In this document: in pieces, positions 1 to 7,501 of the stretch
Layout: every line of letters begins with the position of its first letter
Numbering within the stretch: the stretch's first letter is position 1
Assembly (NCBI GenBank): GCA_013812385.1
Contig: JACCTM010000160.1
Coordinates: 1 to 18,096 of the forward strand
Length of the DNA stretch: 18,096 nucleotides
Reading direction: 5' to 3'
Source of the DNA: Geodermatophilaceae bacterium
GTDB taxonomy: Bacteria; Actinomycetota; Actinomycetes; Mycobacteriales; Geodermatophilaceae
The notes under the pieces: model-generated
Database searches by the model: none
Seen by the model: only the letters and a program-made list of their open reading frames with translations
Told to the model about the DNA's origin: nothing
Program-made: the position numbers and the translations under genes

Positions 1-1071
1 CGGTCCACCTACCTGCACACCATGGGTGCGCTCATGGCAGACGGTCTCGGCGCCCGGGAGACCGACCGGATCATGCCGGTGGTCCCCATGTTTCACGCCA
101 ACGCGTGGGGCCTGGCGCATGCAGGCGTCGCGGTCGGAGCCGACCTCGTGCTGCCAGGACCGGACATGTCTCCGAAGGCACTTGCCTCGCTGATCGCGAC
201 TCAGCGCGTCACGATCGCCGCCGGGGTTCCGACGATCTGGATGGGCGTCCTGCCCGAACTCAAGGGCCGCGACATCTCCGCGCTGCGGACCATTCCGTGC
301 GGCGGCTCGGCCGTACCGAAGGCGCTGTCGGAGGCCTACCGAGAGCAGACCGGCATGCCGATCCTGCAGGCCTGGGGCATGACCGAGACCTCGCCGGTGA
401 TCAGCGTCGCGCACGTCAAATCGATCCTTGCCGACGCGACCGAGGACGAACGGGCCGACATGCGGGCCACCATCGGGCGGCCGATCTTCGGCTCCGAGAT
501 CCGGGTCGTGGACCCGGTGACCCTCGAGCCGGTGCCGCCTGACCGGAAGACCCAGGGCGAGTTGCAGGCCGCCGGGGGCTGGGTGGCCAAGAGCTACTAC
601 AACGACGATCGCTCACCGGAGTCGTTCACCGAAGACGGCTGGTTGCGAACCGGTGATGTCGCGACGATGGACGAGCACGGGTACGCCCGGATCGTCGACC
701 GTACGAAGGATGTCGTGAAGTCGGGAGGTGAATGGATCTCCACAGTGGAGCTCGAGAACGAGATCATGGCCCACCCCAAGGTCGCCGAAGCCGCGGTGAT
801 CGGGATCCCGCACCCCAAGTGGGACGAACGCCCGCTGGCCTGTGTTGTGGTGAAGGAGGGCGAGGAGATCAGCAAGACAGAGATCCTGAGCTTCCTCGAG
901 GGCCGGATCGCCAAGTGGTGGATGCCAGACGACGTGGTCTTCGTCGACGAGGTTCCCAAGACCTCGGTCGGCAAGTTCTCCAAGAAGACGCTGCGCGAGA
1001 CCTTTCAGGGTTATGTCCTACCGACCACGGAAGGGCCACCGACCGCGGGAGACAACGACCGAGCGGGTTGA
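1..1071 (+). CDS. Fatty-acyl-CoA synthetase (AMP-binding family), 5'-truncated by the window
   Basis: The frame is open from base 1 (it begins RSTYLHT, before the first ATG at 22), so this is the last 356 residues of a longer protein. Enzymes of this superfamily activate a carboxylic acid, usually a fatty acid, with ATP to an acyl-adenylate and then to acyl-CoA in the cytoplasm. Visible motifs, in fragment numbering, are WGMTE at about 125-129 (adenylate binding), WLRTGD ending at about 219, RTKD at about 234-237 at the hinge before the C-terminal lid, and PKTSVGK with the catalytic lysine at about 325. The N-terminal P-loop should lie just left of the window. Its 3' end overlaps the opposing HAD gene by 61 bp. 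It may supply the fadA/fadB genes downstream, but chain-length preference cannot be read from sequence. Family assignment is secure; substrate is not. Confidence 0.93.
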   Translation, partial: RSTYLHTMGALMADGLGARETDRIMPVVPMFHANAWGLAHAGVAVGADLVLPGPDMSPKALASLIATQRVTIAAGVPTIWMGVLPELKGRDISALRTIPCGGSAVPKALSEAYREQTGMPILQAWGMTETSPVISVAHVKSILADATEDERADMRATIGRPIFGSEIRVVDPVTLEPVPPDRKTQGELQAAGGWVAKSYYNDDRSPESFTEDGWLRTGDVATMDEHGYARIVDRTKDVVKSGGEWISTVELENEIMAHPKVAEAAVIGIPHPKWDERPLACVVVKEGEEISKTEILSFLEGRIAKWWMPDDVVFVDEVPKTSVGKFSKKTLRETFQGYVLPTTEGPPTAGDNDRAG

Positions 1072-1727
1072 CACTCCTGCAGCAAGCGGTCGCCCAGTTC
1101 CTCGGGGCTGTCGACGACAGAGATCGCACCGGCGTTGACGAGCTCGTCCGGTTGCGCGTACCCCCAGGACACCCCGATGGTCACCAGGCCGTGGGCGGCG
1201 GCTCCCTGCACATCATGCAGCCGGTCGCCGACCATCACCCGCGCGCCGTCGACCCGGCCGAGACGGTCCAGCACCGAGCCGACGACTGCTGCCTTTCCGG
1301 TGCGTTCCTGGGCGTGGTCGGCACCGCCGATCACCTCGAAGTAGCCGGCCAGGCCGTTGTCCGTGACGATGACGCGGGCCAGTGACTCCGGTTTGGAGGT
1401 CGCGACCGCGAGCCTGATTCCTTTCCTGCGAAGCCGGTCCAGGAGTGCGAGGATCCCGGGATAGGGCCGGGACAGGGAGGCCGCGACCGGGTCGTAGGTA
1501 CGGCGATACTCCGCAGTCGCCGCCAGCACCTGATCGGCATCCAGGCCCAGGTCAGGCATGAAATCTGCGAACGGCGGGCCGATGTAACCGCGCAGGGCCG
1601 CGGGCAGGTGCTCTCGCGCACCGACGCTGGCCAGGGCCGAGGACAGGTGTTCGGTTATGCCGGTGGCCGAGTCGACCAGGGTGCCATCGAGATCGAGCAG
1701 GACCGTCCCGGACGCCACGCTGTCCAC
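1011..1727 (-). CDS. HAD-superfamily hydrolase, phosphoglycolate-phosphatase-like
   Basis: A 238-residue soluble protein with all four HAD motifs: DLDGTLVDS with nucleophile D12 and acid D14, the T110/S111 pair of motif II (ATSKP), K145 of motif III, and GDRLHD with D168 and D172 of motif IV. The helical cap between residues 20 and 90 is of the Gph/PGMB type. Members remove phosphate from small phosphometabolites; the substrate here is unknown. The start taken is GTG 1727; GTG 1718 (giving MASGTVLL) is equally possible because neither has a strong ribosome-binding site. It lies 38 bp downstream of the porphyrinogen oxidase gene on the same strand and may be co-transcribed with it. The last 20 codons overlap the convergent acyl-CoA synthetase gene, so its C-terminal tail (after about residue 218) may be a recent extension. 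Confidence 0.9.
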   Translation of the reverse strand: MDSVASGTVLLDLDGTLVDSATGITEHLSSALASVGAREHLPAALRGYIGPPFADFMPDLGLDADQVLAATAEYRRTYDPVAASLSRPYPGILALLDRLRRKGIRLAVATSKPESLARVIVTDNGLAGYFEVIGGADHAQERTGKAAVVGSVLDRLGRVDGARVMVGDRLHDVQGAAAHGLVTIGVSWGYAQPDELVNAGAISVVDSPEELGDRLLQECQPARSLSPAVGGPSVVGRT

Positions 1728-1765
1728 CGTACGGTTCGTCCTCGCGACAGTCCGGGTCTGTGCCC

Positions 1766-3130
1766 TCAGTCACCCAGAGCCTTGACTGCGGCGTACGCGC
1801 TGCGGATGCACGCCGGAACGCCGACTCCGTCGAAGGCCGCCCCGGCGACAGCCAGGCTCGGGACCTGGCTGACGGCGGCTCGTACCGTGGCGATCCGGTC
1901 GAGATGCCCCACGGTGTACTGCGGGAGCCCGCCGCCCCAGCGGGTCACCGAACCCGCGGTCGGCGCCCCCTGCAGACCCAACAGTTCGCGCACCTCCTGT
2001 CCGGCGGCAGCCAGAAGATCTGCGTCACTACGTTGCAGAGCACGCTCCTCGCCGGTGCGGCCGACCGACGCGCGGACGAGCACACCCTGCCCGGAAAGGT
2101 GCTGCCACTTGTTGGACGAGATCGTCACCGCCTTGACCAACCCGCCGGTCGAAGGCGGCACTAGTAGCCCGCTGCCCGGCGGCAGCGAGGGCTGCGGTGA
2201 TGCCCATCCCAGCGCGAGGATGGCCATGCTGGCCTGTGGTATCTCGGCCAGGGCGTCGGCGGCGTCGGGGGCCAGCGGACCGAGCAACCGGGCTGCGTTC
2301 CGAGGCGGCACGGCGATCAGAACCGCGTCGGCCTCGATGGACCTGGCTGCCGAGGCCGGCCCGCATTCGATGAGGTAGCCGGCCGGCGTCCGGCGGACGG
2401 CCCGAACGGTGGTCCTGAGTCGGACCTGCGCGCCGCAGCGGTCGACAAGGGCCTCGGCGAAAGCGGCAAGGCTGCCGCGCAGGGTCGCGAAAACCGGCCC
2501 GGCGCCCGGGTCTCGCCGGATCGAGGCTGCCGCTCGCAACACCGAAGGCTCGCGTTCAAGCGCTTGGGCCAGGGCCGGCATCGTGGCCCTGATCGACAGT
2601 GCATCGGCACGCCCCGCGTAGACCCCGCCCAGGAGTGGCTCGATCAACAGGTCGACCAACTCGTCGCCCAGTCGCGGCCGAAGGAAGCCGCCCACCGATT
2701 CGTCCCCGGTCAGGGCTGGACCGGGTGCGTCCGGCTCGGCACGGATCCGCGCAAGCGATACCGGACTGAACAGTTCGCTGCCAACCAGGTCCTCGACCGA
2801 GGCGGGAACCCCGAGCACGGTCCCGGTCGGGATCGGATGGTGACGCCCGTTCACCACGATCGCGGCGGACGTAGTGCTCGGGTGGACGAGGTCCACGGTC
2901 AGGCCGATCGCATCGATCAGATCAAGAGCTTCGGGTACGACGGCCAGGACCATCTCGGCGCCCACGTCGTAGCGGTGCCCGGCGAACTCGATCGCGTGCA
3001 GCTTGCCGCCGACTCGATCGGCGGCCTCGAGCACCGTGACCTGATCTCCCGGGTGCCGACGGTGGTGCTCGAAGGCTGCGGCCAGGCCGGTGATCCCGGC
3101 CCCGATGACCACGAGATGCCGCATCCGCAT
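1766..3130 (-). CDS. hemY: Coproporphyrinogen III / protoporphyrinogen oxidase (HemY/CgoX)
   Basis: A 454-residue FAD amine-oxidase-fold enzyme. The N-terminus carries the dinucleotide-binding GAGITG (G10, G12, G15), followed about 20 residues later by the acidic strand end VLEAADRVGGKL and the DVGAEMVL segment typical of this family; the C-terminus has the second FAD contact (VAGAAFDGVGVPACI). In actinobacteria this enzyme oxidises coproporphyrinogen III to coproporphyrin III in the coproporphyrin-dependent haem pathway, so cgoX is the functional name. ATG 3130 is chosen because GGGA sits 4 nt upstream; ATG 3124 and GTG 3157 are in frame. The pathway neighbour hemE lies 1 kb away on the same strand, separated by a lipoprotein gene on the other strand. 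The HAD phosphatase gene follows. Family call is firm; the coproporphyrin rather than protoporphyrin substrate is inferred from phylum-level knowledge. Confidence 0.93.
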   Translation of the reverse strand: MRMRHLVVIGAGITGLAAAFEHHRRHPGDQVTVLEAADRVGGKLHAIEFAGHRYDVGAEMVLAVVPEALDLIDAIGLTVDLVHPSTTSAAIVVNGRHHPIPTGTVLGVPASVEDLVGSELFSPVSLARIRAEPDAPGPALTGDESVGGFLRPRLGDELVDLLIEPLLGGVYAGRADALSIRATMPALAQALEREPSVLRAAASIRRDPGAGPVFATLRGSLAAFAEALVDRCGAQVRLRTTVRAVRRTPAGYLIECGPASAARSIEADAVLIAVPPRNAARLLGPLAPDAADALAEIPQASMAILALGWASPQPSLPPGSGLLVPPSTGGLVKAVTISSNKWQHLSGQGVLVRASVGRTGEERALQRSDADLLAAAGQEVRELLGLQGAPTAGSVTRWGGGLPQYTVGHLDRIATVRAAVSQVPSLAVAGAAFDGVGVPACIRSAYAAVKALGD

Positions 3131-3152
3131 AACGTCCCATGGTTTTGGCGGC

Positions 3153-3168
3153 GTCACGAATCGGTCAC
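3153..3168 (+). promoter_or_regulatory. Direct repeat of GTCAC, possible response-regulator (MtrA-like) box
   Basis: GTCAC occurs at 3153-3157 and again at 3164-3168, 11 bp apart, i.e. one helical turn, in the gap between the divergent porphyrinogen oxidase and DUF4349 genes. OmpR-family regulators such as MtrA bind tandem GTCAC-type half-sites with this spacing in mycobacteria and streptomycetes. The resemblance is to the core only, so a chance pair is possible. Confidence 0.3.
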
Positions 3169-3171
3169 ATC

Positions 3172-3198
3172 GGCAACCTGTCCGGCAGGAGGGGCGTC
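3172..3198 (+). promoter_or_regulatory. Possible ECF-sigma-type promoter for the DUF4349 lipoprotein gene
   Basis: GGCAAC at 3172-3177 and CGTC at 3195-3198 are separated by 17 bp, the layout of an AAC-type -35 and CGTC-type -10 used by many ECF sigma factors. Initiation would fall near 3205, leaving a leader of about 24 nt that contains the GGAGG site at 3219-3223. Two short motifs in GC-rich DNA can match by chance. Confidence 0.35.
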
Positions 3199-3213
3199 TT
3201 CACCCACAAGACG
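3195..3213 (+). promoter_or_regulatory. 6-bp inverted repeat before the lipoprotein start
   Basis: CGTCTT (3195-3200) and AAGACG (3208-3213) are perfect complements around a 7-nt loop. The element ends 5 bp before the GGAGG ribosome-binding site and its left arm is the proposed -10. It could be a small operator; the left arm would not be in the transcript if the proposed start is right. Confidence 0.3.
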
Positions 3214-3218
3214 ACCCC

Positions 3219-3223
3219 GGAGG
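3219..3223 (+). promoter_or_regulatory. Ribosome-binding site fixing the DUF4349 start
   Basis: A GGAGG core 5 nt before ATG 3229. It decides the start against the in-frame ATG at 3139, which would add 30 residues ahead of the signal peptide. Confidence 0.8.
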
Positions 3224-3228
3224 TTCTC

Positions 3229-4194
3229 ATGCCTGCACCCGTGACACGGTTCCGATCGATCCATCCGATCCGACTCCGGACCCTTCTCGGCCTACTGGGC
3301 CTGGTGCTGACGCTGGTCGCGCTCACCGGCTGTTCCGGAAACGGGCTGGAAGACAGCGGCACCTCAGGCGCCGTTGCTCCGGGTTTTGGGGAGTCCCCGC
3401 AGGACATGTCAGCCCCGGATGAGGCGGTCGAGGGAGGTGGCGGTGGCCTCCCGGAGAACGCGCCGGCCGGTGGAGCAGCGCTCACCGAGCAGATCGTGCG
3501 GACCGGAGACCTCGCCGTCGACGTGGACGACATCACCGCGGCGGCCAACCGGATCACCGCAGTCGTCGATGCCGCCGGCGGGAGCATCGGGCTGGATCAA
3601 CGGTACGGCGAGGCCAAGGACGGAAGCGCCGACCTGGTCCTTCGCGTCCCACCGGAGCGCTTCGATGACCTGCTCGAGACCGTCAGCGACCTAGGGGAAG
3701 AGCTGTCCCGGTCGGTAGCGGCGCAGGACGTGAGCACGGCCGTGGCAGACGTCGACGCCCGGGTGGAGAGCCTGCGCAACTCCGTGACTCGGCTGTTGGC
3801 TCTTGGCGCCCAAGCAGTCTCGGTGAGTGATCTGATCACCATCGAGGCCGAGCTGAGCACCCGTCAGGCAGAGCTCGAATCGCTGCAGGCCCAGCAGCGA
3901 GAGTTCTCCGATCAGATCAGCCTGGCCACGCTCAGTGTGTCGCTGACCGCCTCCAGCGAGCCGGAGAGCGATGACACAGGATTCCTGGCCAGCCTCGCAG
4001 ACGGCTGGAACGGCTTGCTCGACAGCGGCCGCGGCCTGATCTCGCTGCTCGGGCTACTCCTTCCCTGGCTGGCATTGCTCGCCGTGCTGGCGCTGCCGCT
4101 GTGGTTCGTCGTACGGCGTCGGCGGGCTGCTTCCGTGCCGGCTGACGCGGTCAGCGAGCCGGTAGCGAGTGCACGAGGTCGACAACCCGAGTGA
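3229..4194 (+). CDS. DUF4349 lipoprotein with C-terminal transmembrane anchor
   Basis: A 321-residue envelope protein. Residues 1-34 are a basic-then-hydrophobic signal peptide ending in the lipobox LTGC, so C35 should be lipidated. After a glycine-rich linker, the conserved DUF4349 core runs from about residue 85 (QIVRTGDLAVDV) to about 245 (LATLSVSL), with a heptad-rich helix near 180-230 (IEAELSTRQAELESLQAQ) that looks coiled-coil. A hydrophobic stretch near 265-295 followed by RRRR anchors the C-terminus, with the tail inside. The role of DUF4349 is unknown; the shape suggests a surface protein tethered at both ends. It runs opposite to the two haem genes flanking it, and its last 44 bp overlap the 3' end of hemE. 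Lipoprotein and domain calls are well supported; no biochemical function is claimed. Confidence 0.9.
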   Translation: MPAPVTRFRSIHPIRLRTLLGLLGLVLTLVALTGCSGNGLEDSGTSGAVAPGFGESPQDMSAPDEAVEGGGGGLPENAPAGGAALTEQIVRTGDLAVDVDDITAAANRITAVVDAAGGSIGLDQRYGEAKDGSADLVLRVPPERFDDLLETVSDLGEELSRSVAAQDVSTAVADVDARVESLRNSVTRLLALGAQAVSVSDLITIEAELSTRQAELESLQAQQREFSDQISLATLSVSLTASSEPESDDTGFLASLADGWNGLLDSGRGLISLLGLLLPWLALLAVLALPLWFVVRRRRAASVPADAVSEPVASARGRQPE

Positions 4195-5218
4195 GCACCT
4201 CCGGGTCGGTCTGCGGCAGGACGCCATGCCCCAGATTGAAGATATGCCCCGGTGCGTCACGCCCTTGACCGACGACCTCGCGTACGGCCGCTTCGATCAC
4301 ATCCCAGTCAGCCAGCAAGATGGCCGGATCGAGGTTCCCCTGCACCGGATGCCCAGGTCCGATCCGGCTGACAGCCTGAGCCAGTGGCACCCGCCAGTCG
4401 ACTCCGACGATCTCTGCTCCGGCCTGAGCCATCAGCCCGAGCAACTCGCCGGTGCCGACGCCGAAGTGGATCCGCGGCACATCGAGATCGTCCAACGACG
4501 CGAAAACCCTTCGGCTGTAGGGCAGCACGTAGCGCTCGTAGGCCGCGGCCGGCAGAGCTCCGGCCCAAGAGTCGAACAGCTGCAGCACGCTCGCGCCGGC
4601 TGCAGCCTGGACTCTCAGGAACACGCTGGCGTACTCGGCAAGGGCGCTGAGTAGCTCGTCCCAGAGCTCGGGCCGGCCGTACATGAAGGCCTTGGTCAGC
4701 GCATGGTCCTTCGACGGACCGCCCTCGATGAGATAGGCGGCGAGGGTGAACGGCGCACCGGAGAACCCGATCAAGGGGGTGCTGTCGAGTTCGGCGACGA
4801 GCCGACGTACGGCGGTGCCGAGGAAGTCGAGACCTGCCGGATCGAGCTGAGGTAGCGCTCGGACATCTTCGAGCGAGCGCACCGGAGCCTCGATGACCGG
4901 CCCGACGCCGGGCACGATGTCCACGTCGATGCCGGCGACCACCAGTGGGACGACGATGTCGGAGAACAGGATCGCGGCATCTACTCCGTGTCGGCTGACC
5001 GGCTGCATGGTCAACTCGGTCACCAGATCCGGATCCTGACAGGCCTGCAGCATCACGGTGCCTTGGCGGCGCGCGCGATACTCCGGAAGGGAGCGTCCGG
5101 CCTGGCGCATGAACCAGACCGGAAGGTGGTCTGAGCGCCGCCCGCGGGCGGCGGTCAGTAGCGCGCCGTCGAGACTGTCATTGATTGGCTCGGTGGTGGT
5201 CGGCTCGGTGGTGGACAT
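4151..5218 (-). CDS. hemE: Uroporphyrinogen decarboxylase
   Basis: A 355-residue protein of normal family length. It removes the four acetate carboxyl groups of uroporphyrinogen III to give coproporphyrinogen III, in the cytoplasm as a homodimer. The signature MRQAGRSLPEY places the substrate-binding arginines at R38 and R42; the catalytic aspartate is D87 in LFSDIVVP. Y162 in APFTLAAYLIEGG, S217 in FDSWAG and H331 in FNLGHGVLP complete the known active-site set, so the enzyme should be active. The N-terminus has a short TTEP repeat that is probably disordered. The start has no clear Shine-Dalgarno sequence; GATGAT lies 8 nt upstream of the ATG and could be the -10 of a leaderless transcript. 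Its product is the substrate of the nearby porphyrinogen oxidase. The 3' end overlaps the opposing lipoprotein gene by 44 bp. Confidence 0.97.
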   Translation of the reverse strand: MSTTEPTTTEPINDSLDGALLTAARGRRSDHLPVWFMRQAGRSLPEYRARRQGTVMLQACQDPDLVTELTMQPVSRHGVDAAILFSDIVVPLVVAGIDVDIVPGVGPVIEAPVRSLEDVRALPQLDPAGLDFLGTAVRRLVAELDSTPLIGFSGAPFTLAAYLIEGGPSKDHALTKAFMYGRPELWDELLSALAEYASVFLRVQAAAGASVLQLFDSWAGALPAAAYERYVLPYSRRVFASLDDLDVPRIHFGVGTGELLGLMAQAGAEIVGVDWRVPLAQAVSRIGPGHPVQGNLDPAILLADWDVIEAAVREVVGQGRDAPGHIFNLGHGVLPQTDPEVLTRVVDLVHSLPAR

Positions 5219-5370
5219 CGCCAGCGATCATCGCAGACCGTGCACCCGGCCGCGGTCCTGTCGGTTGAGGTGGGCACCAGGCCGGAGCACCCCGTGGGCG
5301 GGAATGAACAGGTCCGCCTTGCCTGCGGCCCGTTCGGCGCGTCGAGAGTCGCCTCGTGACGCGACCGACC

Positions 5371-5376
5371 TACGCT
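5371..5376 (+). promoter_or_regulatory. -10 element (TACGCT) of a likely near-leaderless DUF3000 promoter
   Basis: TACGCT fits the actinobacterial TAnnnT -10 and ends 8 nt before ATG 5385, so transcription should start within about two bases of the start codon. GGAGG (5378-5382) lies between them but is only 2 nt from the ATG, too close for ideal use. No good -35 is seen. The rest of the 166-bp hemE/DUF3000 gap shows no other recognisable element. Confidence 0.4.
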
Positions 5377-5384
5377 CGGAGGTG

Positions 5385-5990
5385 ATGAGCGACGCGCGGT
5401 CCAGGCCGCAGGGCCCCGTTCCTGCGGTCTTCAGTGATGCGATCGCCAGCCTGCGCACGGTGCGGCCACGTTTGGAGATCGTTTTCGACGAGATCGCCGG
5501 ACCTGCCAGGTTGGCGCCGTACTCGCACGCCCTCGGTGCTGAGGTCAGTGTCGACGGTGAGGAGATCGCCACCGGACGGTTGGTCGTGCTGCACGATCCC
5601 GACGGCCAGGCTGGCTGGGACGGTGTGCTGCGCATCGTCGGGTTCCTCACCGCCGAGACCGACGCCGCGTTAGCCTCCGACGAGCTGTTCCCCGAGGTCG
5701 GCTGGAGCTGGTTGCTCGAGGCGCTGGACAAGCATGGCGCCGGGCACACCGCCGTGGGCGGAACGGTGACCTCCACGCTGTCCACCCGCTTCGGTGACAT
5801 CGCAGGACCGCAACGCAGCGTCGACGTGGAGATCCGAGCGTCCTGGACCGCGCTGACCTTTGATCTCGCGCCACACCTGCATGCCTGGCTCGACGTCCTC
5901 GGCTGCGCAGCGGGACTTCCACCCCCGGGCGTACGCCTGATCAGCCCTTCGCTGACCGACGCCGAATCAGGCAGGTCCCTGCCTCAGTGA
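5385..5990 (+). CDS. DUF3000 family protein
   Basis: A 201-residue soluble acidic protein, matching by recall the DUF3000 family that precedes RNase D in actinobacteria (Rv2680 position in M. tuberculosis). No catalytic motif, signal peptide or membrane segment is visible. The body, from about residue 15 (AVFSDAIASLRTVRPRLEIVFDEI) to 190, looks like one alpha/beta domain with a conserved WSWLLEALD segment. ATG 5385 is preferred over an in-frame opening reaching back to 5058 because the earlier part overlaps the promoter region and hemE; GTG 5382 is also possible. It shares a GTGA stop/start overlap with the RNase D gene, so the two are translationally coupled, which suggests but does not prove a link to RNA metabolism. 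Confidence 0.88.
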   Translation: MSDARSRPQGPVPAVFSDAIASLRTVRPRLEIVFDEIAGPARLAPYSHALGAEVSVDGEEIATGRLVVLHDPDGQAGWDGVLRIVGFLTAETDAALASDELFPEVGWSWLLEALDKHGAGHTAVGGTVTSTLSTRFGDIAGPQRSVDVEIRASWTALTFDLAPHLHAWLDVLGCAAGLPPPGVRLISPSLTDAESGRSLPQ

Positions 5991-7405
5991 GCTCACTCGA
6001 CAGCTCGGCGGCCCAGCCCGGCGACGCGCGCCCGACCCGGCGTCGCAGAACGCGTGCCCGCGCGGCCCAGACGCATTCGGTTGTCCCTCGCGGCGATCTG
6101 GTCGGGCTGGTCGTACCGGCCGGACTGTCCCCCCCATGCGAACCGGGGGATTTGGTCGATGAACTCGATGTGCCGGAGCCCGAGTCCACCGCGGTCGGGC
6201 TGACCGAACCCAGAGACGGCGTACCCGAGCCGCTGACCACGGCGGAGCAGGTCCTCGACTACGCCGCACGATTGGCTGCCGGAAGCGGTCCGGTCGCGGT
6301 GGATGCCGAGCGCGCTTCGGGCTATCGGTACGGACAGCGCGCCTATCTCGTGCAGATTCGCCGCCGGGGTGTGGGTACGGCCCTGATCGACCCGATCGCC
6401 GTACCTGACCTCACTCCCCTACAGCAGGCGATCGGCGACTCCGAGTGGGTGTTGCACGCGGCGAGTCAGGACCTGCTCTGCCTGGGCGAAGTCGGCTTGG
6501 TTCCCGCGCTGCTGTTCGACACCGAACTCGGTGCCCGACTGGCGGGGTTCGCCCGCGTCGGTCTCGGCGCCTTGGTCGAGGAACTGCTCGGGCTCCGACT
6601 CGAGAAGGGTCATTCGGCCGCGGACTGGAGCACTCGTCCTTTACCGCGGGACTGGCTGATCTATGCCGCGCTCGACGTCGAGGTCCTAATCGAGTTGCGT
6701 GACAAGGTTCGCGAACGGCTCGTCGAAACCGGCAAGCTCGCCTGGGCCGAAGAGGAGTTTGCCGCCCTGTTGGCCGCCCCGACGCCTCCGCTGAGGGTCG
6801 ACCCGTGGCGCCGTACCTCCGGCATGCATTCGTTGCGCAGCCGTCGCCAACTCGCCGCCCTGCGCTCGTTGTGGACGACCCGCGACGAAGTCGCCCGACG
6901 CCGCGACATCGCGCCCGGCCGGATCTTGCACGACAGGGTGATGATCGCCGGCGTCCTTGCCGACCCGGCCAGCCCAGAGGCGATGGTGGGCCTGCCGGTG
7001 TTTCGTGGTCGGGCGAACCGAAAACTGATCCCGACCTGGTACGGCGCCCTGCAACAGGCCCGCGCGCTGCCCGACAGCGAATTGCCGCCATTGACCCTTC
7101 CCGGGAACGGGCCGCCCCCACCGAACCGATGGGCCGAACGGGAGCCAGCCGCGGCTGCACGGTTGGTCGCCGTTCGGAAGGTGATCGCCGAACTCGTCGC
7201 CGGCCACGACGTCCCGGCCGAGAACCTGCTCAATCCAGATCTCCTGCGCCGGCTCACCTGGGATCCGCCCACACCGCTGACCGACGAAACGGTGACCCGG
7301 CGACTGCGAGACGGGGGCGCCCGGGAGTGGCAGATCGAGCTCACCGCCGCCGCACTCGCGCAGGCCCTGGCCGCCTCTCCGGCACCCGAGCCATCGAGCA
7401 GCTGA
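5987..7405 (+). CDS. rnd: Ribonuclease D (DEDD 3'-5' exonuclease with HRDC domain)
   Basis: A 472-residue protein with an arginine-rich, probably disordered N-terminus (residues 1-80), a DEDD exonuclease domain (about 85-245), an HRDC domain (about 280-350) and a C-terminal helical region. The metal-binding residues are in place: D106 and E108 in VAVDAERA (Exo I), D162 in HAASQDL (Exo II), and Y226 with D230 in IYAALDVEVL (Exo III, DEDDy type). The family trims structured RNA 3' ends such as tRNA precursors. HRDC, starting HSLRSRRQLAALRSLW, binds nucleic acid. The GTG start overlaps the DUF3000 stop by 4 bp (GTGA), so the pair forms one transcription and translation unit. The following fadA gene has its own promoter 60 bp downstream. 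Confidence 0.93.
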   Translation: MSSLDSSAAQPGDARPTRRRRTRARAAQTHSVVPRGDLVGLVVPAGLSPPCEPGDLVDELDVPEPESTAVGLTEPRDGVPEPLTTAEQVLDYAARLAAGSGPVAVDAERASGYRYGQRAYLVQIRRRGVGTALIDPIAVPDLTPLQQAIGDSEWVLHAASQDLLCLGEVGLVPALLFDTELGARLAGFARVGLGALVEELLGLRLEKGHSAADWSTRPLPRDWLIYAALDVEVLIELRDKVRERLVETGKLAWAEEEFAALLAAPTPPLRVDPWRRTSGMHSLRSRRQLAALRSLWTTRDEVARRRDIAPGRILHDRVMIAGVLADPASPEAMVGLPVFRGRANRKLIPTWYGALQQARALPDSELPPLTLPGNGPPPPNRWAEREPAAAARLVAVRKVIAELVAGHDVPAENLLNPDLLRRLTWDPPTPLTDETVTRRLRDGGAREWQIELTAAALAQALAASPAPEPSSS

Positions 7406-7465
7406 CCCAGTTCTCGCACAACGCCTCGCGGCCGCGTTCCCATCACGGGTGTGGGCGTCGACACT

Positions 7466-7495
7466 TTGTTACTGGCCAGTAACGAGCGTTACCCT
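7466..7495 (+). promoter_or_regulatory. Leaderless promoter of fadA
   Basis: TTGTTA at 7466-7471 and TACCCT at 7490-7495 are separated by 18 bp and fit -35 and TAnnnT -10 elements. Only 6 nt separate the -10 from ATG 7502, so the A of the start codon is the expected first transcribed base. There is no Shine-Dalgarno sequence before the ATG, which agrees with leaderless translation. Confidence 0.6.
7468..7492 (+). promoter_or_regulatory. Three-half-site operator overlapping the fadA promoter
   Basis: GTTACTGGCCAGTAAC (7468-7483) is a perfect 16-bp palindrome. Its right half is reused by a second inverted repeat, GTAAC-GAGC-GTTAC (7479-7492). The half-sites span from the -35 to the -10, so a bound dimeric repressor would block RNA polymerase. 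TetR-family regulators commonly control beta-oxidation genes in actinobacteria and use such sites; the regulator is not in this window and I do not assign one. Confidence 0.65.
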
Positions 7496-7501
7496 CGCGG
7501 G

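Noticed and set aside
5058..5384. 109-codon N-terminal extension of the DUF3000 frame
   Set aside because: It would run antisense through the start of hemE and over the -10 element and GGAGG before ATG 5385, with arginine/serine-rich translation typical of a shadow.
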